Shown piece by piece: positions 41,950-50,972 of a stretch of DNA of 64,000 bases; within the stretch, counting starts at the first letter, position 1, and each line of letters begins with the position of its first letter. This DNA is from Ignavibacteriae bacterium HGW-Ignavibacteriae-4. GTDB taxonomy: Bacteria; Bacteroidota; Ignavibacteria; Kapaibacteriales; UBA2268. Under the pieces are notes generated by a model. It ran no database searches. It worked only from the letters and a program-made list of their open reading frames with translations, and was not told where the DNA came from. The DNA lies in the NCBI GenBank assembly GCA_002839765.1, contig PGYR01000014.1:1-64000 (forward strand), written 5' to 3'. The translations under genes and the position numbers were made by a program.

Positions 41950-44900
41950 TTATTTAATCTTTAAAGTACGTCCCTCTAAGAACGTTTGTTTTGCTATTAA
42001 GTTATCAAGTTTTAATCTAAAGTAGTAAGTTCCTATACTTACTGGACTTCCATAAGTATCGATTCCTTCCCAATCTATCTCACCTTCATAAGCGGTCAAT
42101 ATTTTCTTAACTATAGTATTTACTCTAGTTCCCTTAGAGTCATATATATCAAGAGTTACATCAACGGGCGGATTTAGATTATGTTTGAATTTAATTTTTG
42201 TATTATTTTCAAAAGGTGTTGGATATGCAAGAACATCGTCTAAAATAACTTCACCATTTTGACCAATATTGAAATAAGTTTCTGAAATAGAATAGTTATT
42301 ATATATATCCCAAGCTCTTAATTTCACAAAATGTGCCCCTGGTTCCAATCCCAATAAATTTTTTGTTGCAGTACCTTTTCTATAGTCATCGAATGAAGTT
42401 TCGTATTCAGATGTCAAATCTATTGATTGCTCACTATTATCTATCCAAGCTTCTATTTTGTGTCCTACACCAATACCAGTAGAGTTAATACCTGATTCGT
42501 CACTTAAATCTACAATCAAAAGCGGTTCATTTCTTACAATATCGCCAGCATTGAACTTCCGTGAATCTAACATTATCTTGATTTCTGGCCCTTTTGTATC
42601 AGTAATACTCGAAGTGGATAGACCATCAATTTTCAATTTATTATAGCTACCAGTAGCAAATCTGTCATCATTCGAATATGCATAACTATATACTATACCC
42701 AAATTCTCGCTAAAACTAATATCTTTTGGTAATATAAACTCAGCTTCGAAACGACCATTTACAACGGCAAAATTAGCATTAGATAATGTTCCACCTTGCT
42801 TTTGGAATTCATAAGCTCTATTCAGAACGTCAATAACTTCGATATCTTGATTCCCGTCCATGACTTTAAGTTTGATTTGACCATTAAAATCATCAGCAAC
42901 GTTTTTCTCGCCAACTGGTATTGCTATATATCCTTTTATCTTAACTGTTTGAAGTCCTTTGACAGCAACAGAAGTTGAATCAGTTAGCTCCAAACCATCT
43001 ATACTTTCTAAAACAACATCATAATGAGGAATAAGTAGTCTAAGAGTAGGATCACCTAACAGGAAGTATTTTTCGTCATTTTCACTATTGAAAGTTTGTT
43101 TCAAATTGTAAATCACTTCACCCATAGTTGGATAATCTCCATTTGCATTTCGAGTAAATAAATTACTATATAGTGCTCTATTCAAATAATGATTCTGAGA
43201 AGCGTAAACAACTCTTGATGATCCAAATACACCTATTGCTCCACCATATTCATTCAAGAGCATCAACTCAGCTCCAGATTGGGATTCGTAATTATCGTAT
43301 TTCGCAAAGTCACATGTTGCAGCAGTTAAGAAAAATAATTTATCATAATTCACCATTTGTCTTATCGAAACATCTCTATCCAAAATGCCCTCATGAGACC
43401 ATACTTGCGGATTACCATGACCATACCAATTTAAGAGTAATGTACCCTCTTCATTTACAGCTTTAAGAATAGCAGCGTTCGCAGTTGGTTTACGAATACC
43501 CGCGGCAGTATATTGCGATTCATATTCTACCGAATATATTTTTCTTTGTTCCATAAAACTAGGAATCCTATTAGTAGCGAAATCCTCGGATTGATCTACA
43601 AACATAGTTCCATCGCGACTATCATTACTACCGAATCCGTCATCAGCAACTAATGTTATTTTATTTCTCCAATTATCAATACTTGAGTTATGCTCATAGT
43701 GTTTGATTTTTTCTACTATACTATTTCCTTCCTCTTCTGAGTTAATTGTAACTCTTCCAATTGCTACATCCAAAGCTTTGTCATTACCAACTACTCTGGC
43801 ATAGAAATCATCAGTACAGATAGTACTAACTGCATCAAAATTATTCATTTCATCTTCACTTAGGTGTGGAGGAACAAAATTAGTATGAGTAGTTAATATC
43901 TCTCTGTAATCGTAGTGGCCATCACCCCATAAAAATACATAAGAAGGTTTTACATCCCAATTAACCATAGCTTGAGCAATGAAATCACGAATAGCTGTCA
44001 GATCCATAGTACCTGCATTATACTCATTGTATATATCATTAACTTCGAAGATACCAACTGATAAGTCACTATTTGACTCTCTGTATTCTTTGAATTTTTT
44101 TGCAGATTCTCTGAGTTTCGAATGAGTAATTACTATTACATCATTATTAAATTTTGTGTTTCTCAAACCTTTTATATCTACTTTTTCTATGCTAACAGGC
44201 TTTTTGAGATTTGAACTCAAGAAAAACCTTTTGGGTTGATTCACTTCTAATTCTGTAATTAAGTCAAATTTACCTTGCGATTTCGATTCTAACTGCATAG
44301 GATTCCCCATATCAGAAATATCAAAAGCATATACATCACCGTTAAAACCAGTGAAATTGTACTTAGTTAATCCAGAAAGGAGTGGGTCAGTGAAGATATA
44401 CACCTCACCATTATTAGCAATAGTTTTACTAGGATAGTGTATTTCTAAATAATCAAAAATTCCATTTGCATTTGGTTGACCAGAATTAGTATAATCTAAT
44501 TTTAAACTTAGCTTATTTTTATTAGAAAGTTCATTGACAGGTGTACTAAATTCAAACAAATTTCTATAAGCTTCTGCGGTTGAAGACGGCAAAAATAATT
44601 TTTCAGCTATTAATTTCCCGTTTTCTTTAACAGAAAATTGACCTCCAGATAAAATAGCCCCTGCGTGAGCTAAAGCAAATCTATAATTTATATTACCTTC
44701 GTCTGCCAGATTAATTAAATCTTGGTCAAACGGATCTGAGAAATATGTCCTTCCGAAGAATTGTTTTCCTCCTCCACCGTGAAATGCACTAACTAGTTCT
44801 TCTTCGAAAAATTGTCGTCTTGTAAATAAATTTAAGTCATTTTTTATATTACCCATAGGAGCAACCTCAGGTACAGCACGCTTACCATCAACCCCACCCC

Positions 44901-45960
44901 ATGTTAGGAGATAATTGTTGTTTTTACTAAAATGATTCAAATAATGTAGGACTTTGAAACCACTAAAAAAATCTACTTTTTTTGTATATTCAAAACCAGT
45001 AGTACCTCCAGCAAAAAATACTATAGATTTTAAAGAACCATCAGAGTTTTTCTTAACTATTATGTTCTGTTGATTCATCTGGTTGAGAGCGGCAAAATCT
45101 ACATTCTCAGGTAGTTCATGTCCCCCATTCCCAAATATCTTAATAGAGTTAACATTATTACTAGGAATAGAGATACCAAAGTCTTTCAGGTATTCAGCGG
45201 TTAGCTCATACACACCCGTTTCTGAGATTCTTATTTTGAACCAGCTACCAGAACTAAGTTCATCTTCTGATTGAATCTTATTAGCTTTAGTTTGTTTTTC
45301 TATATCGTTTCTGAAGAAAAATTGTTCATCGGAAACTGTCCAGTTTTTAGCAATATTTGCATTTAAGAAGTTATTACTTAGATTGTTTTTGTTATGTTTT
45401 CCTTTTGTAGTGATTGCTTTACTATCGAAAAGAATAGTAATTTTCACATATTCTGGTATTTCGATTGATTTTGAAAAAGGATTATATTTAGCATTAATTA
45501 TATTTAGAGTAGCAGTATATTTATCTCTGCTTATACCATTATACTCTATATTAGCCCACTCATCAACAGATCTATTCATATAGGCTCTTCTATCTATTTG
45601 GGTTTCATCTTCCTTTCCCAACATATAAACAGGAGCAATAATGCCGCTAACAGATTTGATTGGGCCGACTTCAATATTTTGAATTTTATAACCAGTAGGT
45701 GATGGTACTATGAAGGCTTTTTTTGTAACTATAAGCTGGGGGAATCCAGCTTTCTCTAGTATGTTTCCTGCTTCTTCGAATATAGGTTGAGTGTATTCTG
45801 TATCATTTATAGTAATTATATTTTTAGAAACTAATTCGGGAGTATATACTATAGTCAATGAATTAGCAGTAGAACTTATAATTTCAGTTTTCGCCGAGGC
45901 GTTAAAACTAAATAATATTAGAGTTACTATTGATAGAATTGATTTCGATTTTAGATTCAT
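41950..45960 (-). CDS. porU: Type IX secretion sortase PorU (peptidase C25-like)
   Basis: About 1336 residues from MNLKSKSILSIVTLILFSFNASAK (signal peptide); an upstream ATG at 45981 adds 7 residues. The gingipain-type C25 domain lies at about 610-990 with catalytic His in NWYGHGNPQVWSH and Cys in FFLTAATCDFAKYDN. The C-terminal ~80 residues form a FlgD-like Ig domain (LAYPTPFENNTKIKF...SPVSIGTYYFRLKLD) rather than a cleavable sorting domain. PorU removes the sorting domain of T9SS cargo and attaches it to A-LPS or another anchor at the surface. The T9SS substrate at 37277 is a likely client. Confidence 0.93.
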   Translation of the reverse strand: MNLKSKSILSIVTLILFSFNASAKTEIISSTANSLTIVYTPELVSKNIITINDTEYTQPIFEEAGNILEKAGFPQLIVTKKAFIVPSPTGYKIQNIEVGPIKSVSGIIAPVYMLGKEDETQIDRRAYMNRSVDEWANIEYNGISRDKYTATLNIINAKYNPFSKSIEIPEYVKITILFDSKAITTKGKHNKNNLSNNFLNANIAKNWTVSDEQFFFRNDIEKQTKANKIQSEDELSSGSWFKIRISETGVYELTAEYLKDFGISIPSNNVNSIKIFGNGGHELPENVDFAALNQMNQQNIIVKKNSDGSLKSIVFFAGGTTGFEYTKKVDFFSGFKVLHYLNHFSKNNNYLLTWGGVDGKRAVPEVAPMGNIKNDLNLFTRRQFFEEELVSAFHGGGGKQFFGRTYFSDPFDQDLINLADEGNINYRFALAHAGAILSGGQFSVKENGKLIAEKLFLPSSTAEAYRNLFEFSTPVNELSNKNKLSLKLDYTNSGQPNANGIFDYLEIHYPSKTIANNGEVYIFTDPLLSGLTKYNFTGFNGDVYAFDISDMGNPMQLESKSQGKFDLITELEVNQPKRFFLSSNLKKPVSIEKVDIKGLRNTKFNNDVIVITHSKLRESAKKFKEYRESNSDLSVGIFEVNDIYNEYNAGTMDLTAIRDFIAQAMVNWDVKPSYVFLWGDGHYDYREILTTHTNFVPPHLSEDEMNNFDAVSTICTDDFYARVVGNDKALDVAIGRVTINSEEEGNSIVEKIKHYEHNSSIDNWRNKITLVADDGFGSNDSRDGTMFVDQSEDFATNRIPSFMEQRKIYSVEYESQYTAAGIRKPTANAAILKAVNEEGTLLLNWYGHGNPQVWSHEGILDRDVSIRQMVNYDKLFFLTAATCDFAKYDNYESQSGAELMLLNEYGGAIGVFGSSRVVYASQNHYLNRALYSNLFTRNANGDYPTMGEVIYNLKQTFNSENDEKYFLLGDPTLRLLIPHYDVVLESIDGLELTDSTSVAVKGLQTVKIKGYIAIPVGEKNVADDFNGQIKLKVMDGNQDIEVIDVLNRAYEFQKQGGTLSNANFAVVNGRFEAEFILPKDISFSENLGIVYSYAYSNDDRFATGSYNKLKIDGLSTSSITDTKGPEIKIMLDSRKFNAGDIVRNEPLLIVDLSDESGINSTGIGVGHKIEAWIDNSEQSIDLTSEYETSFDDYRKGTATKNLLGLEPGAHFVKLRAWDIYNNYSISETYFNIGQNGEVILDDVLAYPTPFENNTKIKFKHNLNPPVDVTLDIYDSKGTRVNTIVKKILTAYEGEIDWEGIDTYGSPVSIGTYYFRLKLDNLIAKQTFLEGRTLKIK

Positions 45961-46124
45961 ATTAATACCCAAATTACACAATGTATAATCTACAAAAGTT
46001 TTTCGACATAATTTATTTTAAAATGGTACTAATAATAATAGGCATTGGTTGTTTATTTGACATTCTCTTTAACTATAAACTCATAAAACGTAAAAAAGTT
46101 ACAGCTGAATGGATTTTTTATGAG

Positions 46125-46169
46125 AAAAAAAAGATGCCTTACTAACGGGGGGAATTGTCAGCAAGGCAT
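46125..46169 (-). terminator. Terminator downstream of tRNA-Gly
   Basis: On the minus strand ATGCCTT pairs with AAGGCAT over a long loop, followed by eight T. Just after the tRNA 3' end a second hairpin TACGAC/GTCGTA (around 46184-46200) may guide 3' processing. Confidence 0.7.
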
Positions 46170-46204
46170 GCAGCATAAAAAGGAAGTTACGACTTACGTC
46201 GTAG

Positions 46205-46277
46205 AGCAAGAGACGAGATTCGAACTCGCGACCCCAACCTTGGCAAGGTTGTGCTCTACCAGCTGAGCTACTCCTGT
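46205..46277 (-). tRNA. tRNA-Gly(GCC)
   Basis: 73 bases. Anticodon stem AACCT/AGGTT with loop TTGCCAA gives anticodon GCC. D arm AGCTC...GAGC has GG, and T arm GCGAG/CTCGT has loop TTCGAAT. The discriminator is T, as usual for bacterial tRNA-Gly, and CCA is not encoded. The first acceptor pair is A-C (A1 with C72), and 4-69 is G-T, which is unusual since Gly tRNAs normally start G1-C72. Confidence 0.9.
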
Positions 46278-46413
46278 TATGAGATATTTTTGAACTGACA
46301 AAATATTTTTAATACTTTTTTGAATTTAGTTTGTAAGTGGCTTGATGCCGTGGAGTTAATTTTCATTTTTTTTATTCACAAAACTAAGAAAAGAATATTA
46401 GTTTAAATTTATC

Positions 46414-46421
46414 TATATTTG
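46414..46421 (+). promoter_or_regulatory. -7 element for the S9 peptidase gene
   Basis: TATATTTG matches TAnnTTTG, 32 bases before the start at 46453. Confidence 0.6.
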
Positions 46422-46452
46422 TGAAGTCTGTTTAACTAATAAAAAAAACATT

Positions 46453-48501
46453 ATGAGATATATACTATTATTACTAATTCTTATGCAAGGAGTTGTAATA
46501 TCACAAGATGGATTGGTGAAATTAGCGGATAAAGATAGACATGCTTTTAGTCCAGAGGATTTATTATCTATGAAAAGACTGAGTGATATGCAGTTATCAC
46601 CAGATAATAAAACACTCCTATTTAGTATGAAAACACCTAATCTAAAAACTAATGCATCTGTAAACGATTTATATATAGTTGACTTAGCTTCCAATAAGAT
46701 GACACAACTAACAGATACTGAGGAAAGTGAATCAAACGCTAGATGGTCAAATGATGGAAAGAAGATTTATTTCCTATCCAGTAAGATGGGAGCTCCACAA
46801 GTATATGAGATGGACTATGCAACTAAAAATTCAAAAGCTATAAGTGCAGTTGCAAATGGTGTTTCTAATATGAGTATCAGCCCAAAAGGAGATAATATCT
46901 TGTTCACTACAGAAGTAGAAGTAAGAAAAAGTATTGAGAAGGAATACTCACAATATACTAGTTTCAATGCTCTGAAATATAGTTCATTGCCTACTAGACA
47001 TTGGGACACCTGGGAAGATGACAAAGCTTCTCATGTCCATTATATGCCAATACAAGGTGGCAGACCAATAGATATAATGGAAGGCGATAAGAATGATAGT
47101 CCTCTATTGCCGTTCGGTGGTGGTGAGCAAATAGCTTGGTCACCAGAAGGTACAGAAATAGCATATACAAGTAAAAAAGTAAATAATCCTGCTCGTAGTA
47201 CTAACTCAGATATCTATTTATATGATATTAGAACTAAAACAACGAAAAACATAACAGAAGGAATGGTTGGGTATGATAAAGACCCGGTTTACTCACCTGA
47301 TGGTAAATGGATTGCTTTTCATAGTCAGAAAAGACCTGGTTTCGAAGCTGATAAAGTAAGATTAATGCTTTACGATAGAGCAACTGGTGTAATCAAAGAG
47401 ATGTTAACTGAATTTGATCAATGGATCGAGGCACTAGTTTGGTCACCTGATAGTAAGACTATTTATTTTAATTCAGGTTCGAAAGGAAGAGTTCACATTT
47501 ATAGCCTTGACATTGCTACTAATAAGCAAACTCAAATTACTAATGATAAAACTGATGATGACCAAGGCTTGACAATTTCATCTGATGGAAATATGTTGGT
47601 ATTTGGAAGAAGTAGTACTACTTATCCGACTGACTATTATACAATTGATTTGGCAACAAAGAAAATAGATAGAAAAACAAAGGTTAATGACTTTTTACTA
47701 ATTAAGTTACATGATGTAAATATTGAAGAAAGATGGGTAGAAGCAACTGATGGTGAGAAAATTCAAACTTGGGTTTTATATCCTCCCAACTTTGATAAAA
47801 CTAAAAAATATCCAATGATAACTTATTGTCAAGGAGGCCCACAAGGGACTATTAGCAATTATTTCAGTTACAGATGGAATCTCTATTTAATGGCATCTCA
47901 AGGTTATATAGTTTGTGCACCAAACAGACGTGGTATGCCGGGTTTCGGTCAGAAATGGAATGATGATATAAGTAAGGATTGGAACGGTCAAGCCATGGAA
48001 GATATATTAGCAGCAACAGACAATCTAATCGCAGAAAGTTTTGTTGATAAAAACAATGTAGCTGCCGTTGGTGCTAGCTATGGTGGTTATACTGTTTATT
48101 GGTTGGAAGGTAATGATGGTGGACGATTCAAGGCCTTTATTGCCCATTGTGGTGTCTTCGATTTAACTTCTATGTATGGTTCTACTGAAGAGTTGTTTTT
48201 CCCAGATTGGGAATTTGGTGGACCATATTGGGATGATGACAATGAAGACATATACGAGGAGCAATCTCCTCATAAATATGTAAACAACTGGGATTCGCCG
48301 ATTTTAATAATTACTGGAATGAAAGATTTCAGAGTGCCATATACTCAGAGTTTGGAAGCATACACTGCTGCTCAGCTAAAAGGTCTTGACTCAGAATTAT
48401 TGGTCTTCCCTGATGAGAATCACTGGGTATTGAGTTTGCAAAATGCAATAGTTTGGCAGAGTGAGTTCTTCGGATTTTTAAAGAAACATCTGAAAAATTA
48501 A
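46453..48501 (+). CDS. Exported S9 (prolyl-oligopeptidase family) peptidase
   Basis: 682 residues with a signal peptide (MRYILLLLILMQGVVISQ). A WD/PD40-type beta-propeller (SPDNKTLLFSM, SPDGKWIAFHSQ, SPDSKTIYFNSG) covers about 35-400. The alpha/beta-hydrolase domain has the nucleophile in GASYGGYTVYW, Asp in GMKDFRVPYT and His in DENHWVLS. It resembles DPP-V or acylaminoacyl peptidases that trim peptides in the periplasm. It stands alone, with its own promoter. Confidence 0.93.
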   Translation: MRYILLLLILMQGVVISQDGLVKLADKDRHAFSPEDLLSMKRLSDMQLSPDNKTLLFSMKTPNLKTNASVNDLYIVDLASNKMTQLTDTEESESNARWSNDGKKIYFLSSKMGAPQVYEMDYATKNSKAISAVANGVSNMSISPKGDNILFTTEVEVRKSIEKEYSQYTSFNALKYSSLPTRHWDTWEDDKASHVHYMPIQGGRPIDIMEGDKNDSPLLPFGGGEQIAWSPEGTEIAYTSKKVNNPARSTNSDIYLYDIRTKTTKNITEGMVGYDKDPVYSPDGKWIAFHSQKRPGFEADKVRLMLYDRATGVIKEMLTEFDQWIEALVWSPDSKTIYFNSGSKGRVHIYSLDIATNKQTQITNDKTDDDQGLTISSDGNMLVFGRSSTTYPTDYYTIDLATKKIDRKTKVNDFLLIKLHDVNIEERWVEATDGEKIQTWVLYPPNFDKTKKYPMITYCQGGPQGTISNYFSYRWNLYLMASQGYIVCAPNRRGMPGFGQKWNDDISKDWNGQAMEDILAATDNLIAESFVDKNNVAAVGASYGGYTVYWLEGNDGGRFKAFIAHCGVFDLTSMYGSTEELFFPDWEFGGPYWDDDNEDIYEEQSPHKYVNNWDSPILIITGMKDFRVPYTQSLEAYTAAQLKGLDSELLVFPDENHWVLSLQNAIVWQSEFFGFLKKHLKN

Positions 48502-48502
48502 T

Positions 48503-49462
48503 CTAACCTCTCAAAAATACGAAGTATAGATAAACTATATAAATGATAATATAAATTACTCCATCTGCTTTTGCGATGGAGTATTTTTTTCCCATTGTCA
48601 TAGATAAGATAAGTATTACACTCGCAAAAGCAGTTACAGCAATATCAACATTACTTATTTCAGGGAAAGGTAAATCACGTATAAATGCACTAATACCTAA
48701 TATCCAAAGTAGATTGAAAATATTAGACCCTACTATGTTTCCTACTGCTATATCAGAGTTACCTTTTTTAGCAGCGACTACAGAAGTTGCTAATTCTGGT
48801 AAAGAAGTTCCTAGGGAGATAATAGTCAGACCAACAAACGATTCTGATAAACCATAGTAACTAGCAAATTGGATAGAACCATCTACAACCCATTTTCCAC
48901 CAAAAAACATAGCTAATATACCTATAGTGACATATAAATACGATTTTGGAAGTGATAATTCACTTTCTACCTCATCAAAAATATCCTTATCGTCTTTAGC
49001 TAGTGTATATATATAAGCTAAGAATAACAAAAAGAATACTAGTAATACGAGTCCTTCATATTTTGATATTTGTAAACTTGAGTCGGAAGTAAATAAGTTT
49101 GTATTTGCTAAGAATCCAACAAGAAATACAGCAATTAATGTAAAAGGTATTTCAGAAAATATTGTACTTTTTTTTAGGGGTAAGTTACTTATTAGTGCAG
49201 AGATACCAAGTATTAGAAATATATTAGCAATATTACTCCCAAGTACATTCCCAATTGCAATATCTGAACTACCATTAAAACTTGCTAATATATTAATAAC
49301 AAGCTCAGGTGCCGACGTACCGAATGAAACTATAGTCAAACCAATTACTAAATCTGAAATATTGAATTTTTTAGCTATAGAAGAAGCTCCATCTACAAGG
49401 AAGTCTGCTCCTTTGATTAGCATTATAAATCCAATTACAAAAAGTATAATAGTTAATATCAT
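48503..49462 (-). CDS. Calcium/sodium antiporter (CaCA family, YrbG-like)
   Basis: 319 residues, about ten transmembrane helices. The two inverted alpha repeats are visible as VSFGTSAPELVINI...NVLGSNIANIFLIL and ISLGTSLPELATSV...NIVGSNIFNLLWIL, both with the conserved GTS-PE and GSN motifs of cation/Ca2+ exchangers. It exchanges Ca2+ or K+ against Na+ or H+ across the inner membrane. Its start lies on the same strand as, and just 3 bases after, the stop of kdsA, so they are co-transcribed. Confidence 0.93.
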   Translation of the reverse strand: MILTIILFVIGFIMLIKGADFLVDGASSIAKKFNISDLVIGLTIVSFGTSAPELVINILASFNGSSDIAIGNVLGSNIANIFLILGISALISNLPLKKSTIFSEIPFTLIAVFLVGFLANTNLFTSDSSLQISKYEGLVLLVFFLLFLAYIYTLAKDDKDIFDEVESELSLPKSYLYVTIGILAMFFGGKWVVDGSIQFASYYGLSESFVGLTIISLGTSLPELATSVVAAKKGNSDIAVGNIVGSNIFNLLWILGISAFIRDLPFPEISNVDIAVTAFASVILILSMTMGKKYSIAKADGVIYIIIYIVYLYFVFLRG

Positions 49463-49465
49463 AGA

Positions 49466-50236
49466 TTATTTTAGAGCTTGATGAATTTTAACTAAATTTG
49501 CTACGAAATTATCTGCTTCTGCCAAAGGCAATTGTGTTGCAGAATCACTTTTAGCTGACTTTGGGTCTGGGTGTGTTTCAAAAAATACACCATTTACACC
49601 AGTCGCAACAGCTGCTTTAGCAAGTGCTGGTATAAACTGAGGTAAACCACCCGATTGTACTCCTATAGAAGGTTGTTGCAAAGAATGAGTAGCATCATAT
49701 ACTACTGGATAGTTAAATTGCTTCATAATGAGTAATGAACGGAAATCTACCACTAAATCATTATAACCAAAGAAAGTACCTCTCTCAGTCAACCAAATCT
49801 TATCATTACCAGTAGAAGCGACTTTCTCAGCAGCTTTACCCATATCAATTGGAGACATGAATTGTCCTTTTTTGATATTTATAATCTTACCTGTCTCCCC
49901 TGCTGCAACTAGTAAATCTGTTTGGCGAGCTAAGAAGGCTGGGACTTGAATACAATCAACATATTTTGCGGCTAATTTTGCTTCCTCTACAGTATGGAAG
50001 TCAGTTATCGTTTCTAAGCTATATTTTTGACCGATATCAGCCATATAGCCTAATGCCTTTTCGTCACCTATACCAGTGAAAGAACTAATGCTTGTTCTAT
50101 TTGCTTTCTTGTATGATGCTTTAAAATATAATTTAACATCATATTTTTTAGCTATTTTTGTTAATTCAGATGCGGTCTCGTCTAACATTTCTTTCGATTC
50201 TGCTAAACATGGACCAGCAATTATAAAAAGACTCAT
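49466..50236 (-). CDS. kdsA: 3-deoxy-8-phosphooctulonate (KDO-8-P) synthase
   Basis: 256 residues from MSLFIIAGPCLAESKEM. The IAGPC opening, FKASYKKANRTS, LTERGTFFGYNDLVVD and FETHPDP mark KdsA, which condenses phosphoenolpyruvate with arabinose-5-phosphate for lipopolysaccharide core synthesis. The frame stays open 168 codons further upstream but that part is antisense to comB and has no KdsA similarity. Its ATG (50236-50234) and the comB ATG (50235-50237) overlap by two bases on opposite strands, inside CATG. It is followed by the antiporter gene. Confidence 0.95.
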   Translation of the reverse strand: MSLFIIAGPCLAESKEMLDETASELTKIAKKYDVKLYFKASYKKANRTSISSFTGIGDEKALGYMADIGQKYSLETITDFHTVEEAKLAAKYVDCIQVPAFLARQTDLLVAAGETGKIINIKKGQFMSPIDMGKAAEKVASTGNDKIWLTERGTFFGYNDLVVDFRSLLIMKQFNYPVVYDATHSLQQPSIGVQSGGLPQFIPALAKAAVATGVNGVFFETHPDPKSAKSDSATQLPLAEADNFVANLVKIHQALK

Positions 50237-50957
50237 GGCTACTTTAGATTTATTTACAGTTACTAATAAATATTCTGGATTTGAATTCAAATCCACCGAC
50301 ACTGTTATACTCATTGATATATTCAGAGCAAGTTCGACAATTGTTACTGCTTTCGGCAACGGAGTAAAAGAAATAATCCCTTGCGTAGAAATAGAACAAG
50401 TATTGAATATCAAGAACAAAAATAGTGAAATTTTAGCTGCTTGTGAAAGAAATGGTGAAAAAATTGTTGGATTTGATTTAGACAATTCACCTGTTTCATT
50501 CGATAATTGTTTATTAAAAAATAAAACAATTGCTATATCTACAACTAACTGTACCAAAGCAATAGAGATAGCAAAAGAGACAAAAGAAATAATATTTGCA
50601 GCTTTTCTAAATATTGATGCAATTATCAAATATTTAATTGATAATCTTATGAAAATAAAAAGATGCGTAATACTTTGTGCAGGTAATAATACTGAGGAAA
50701 GTGAAGAAGATAATCTATTTGCAACTGAGTTGATATTCAATTTGAATAATAAGATTAGTCTAAACTTAGATGAACGCAGTAAGAGTTTATTATCAGAAAG
50801 AGAAGACTTAGAAAAGACTCTTTATAAATTGACAAATAGTAAACATGCGAAGAGATTAATAAGTATAGAAAAAAGAAAAGATATAGATTTCTCGTTAATT
50901 TTTAATAAATTTGATTGCGTGCCTATATACGCAAATCGCAGCATAAAGATAAAATAA
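50235..50957 (+). CDS. comB: 2-phosphosulfolactate phosphatase (ComB family)
   Basis: 240 residues from MATLDLFTVTNKYSGF. Family blocks ILIDIFRASSTIVTAFGNGVKEIIPC, GEKIVGFDLDNSPVSF and KTIAISTTNCTKAIE are visible. ComB removes phosphate from 2-phosphosulfolactate. It belongs to coenzyme M synthesis in archaea and to sulfolactate formation in bacteria; no other gene of either pathway is here. The ATG overlaps the divergent kdsA ATG. An upstream open frame to 50076 runs through kdsA and is not counted. ftsK follows after 15 bases. Confidence 0.85.
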   Translation: MATLDLFTVTNKYSGFEFKSTDTVILIDIFRASSTIVTAFGNGVKEIIPCVEIEQVLNIKNKNSEILAACERNGEKIVGFDLDNSPVSFDNCLLKNKTIAISTTNCTKAIEIAKETKEIIFAAFLNIDAIIKYLIDNLMKIKRCVILCAGNNTEESEEDNLFATELIFNLNNKISLNLDERSKSLLSEREDLEKTLYKLTNSKHAKRLISIEKRKDIDFSLIFNKFDCVPIYANRSIKIK

Positions 50958-50972
50958 TTTCGTGGGGAAAAA

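Noticed and set aside
49466-50740. A 424-residue version of kdsA
   Set aside because: Residues before MSLFIIAGPC are antisense to comB and hydrophobic without KdsA similarity.
50076-50957. A longer comB start at 50076
   Set aside because: The extra 53 residues are antisense to the kdsA coding region; MATLDLF at 50235 fits the family.
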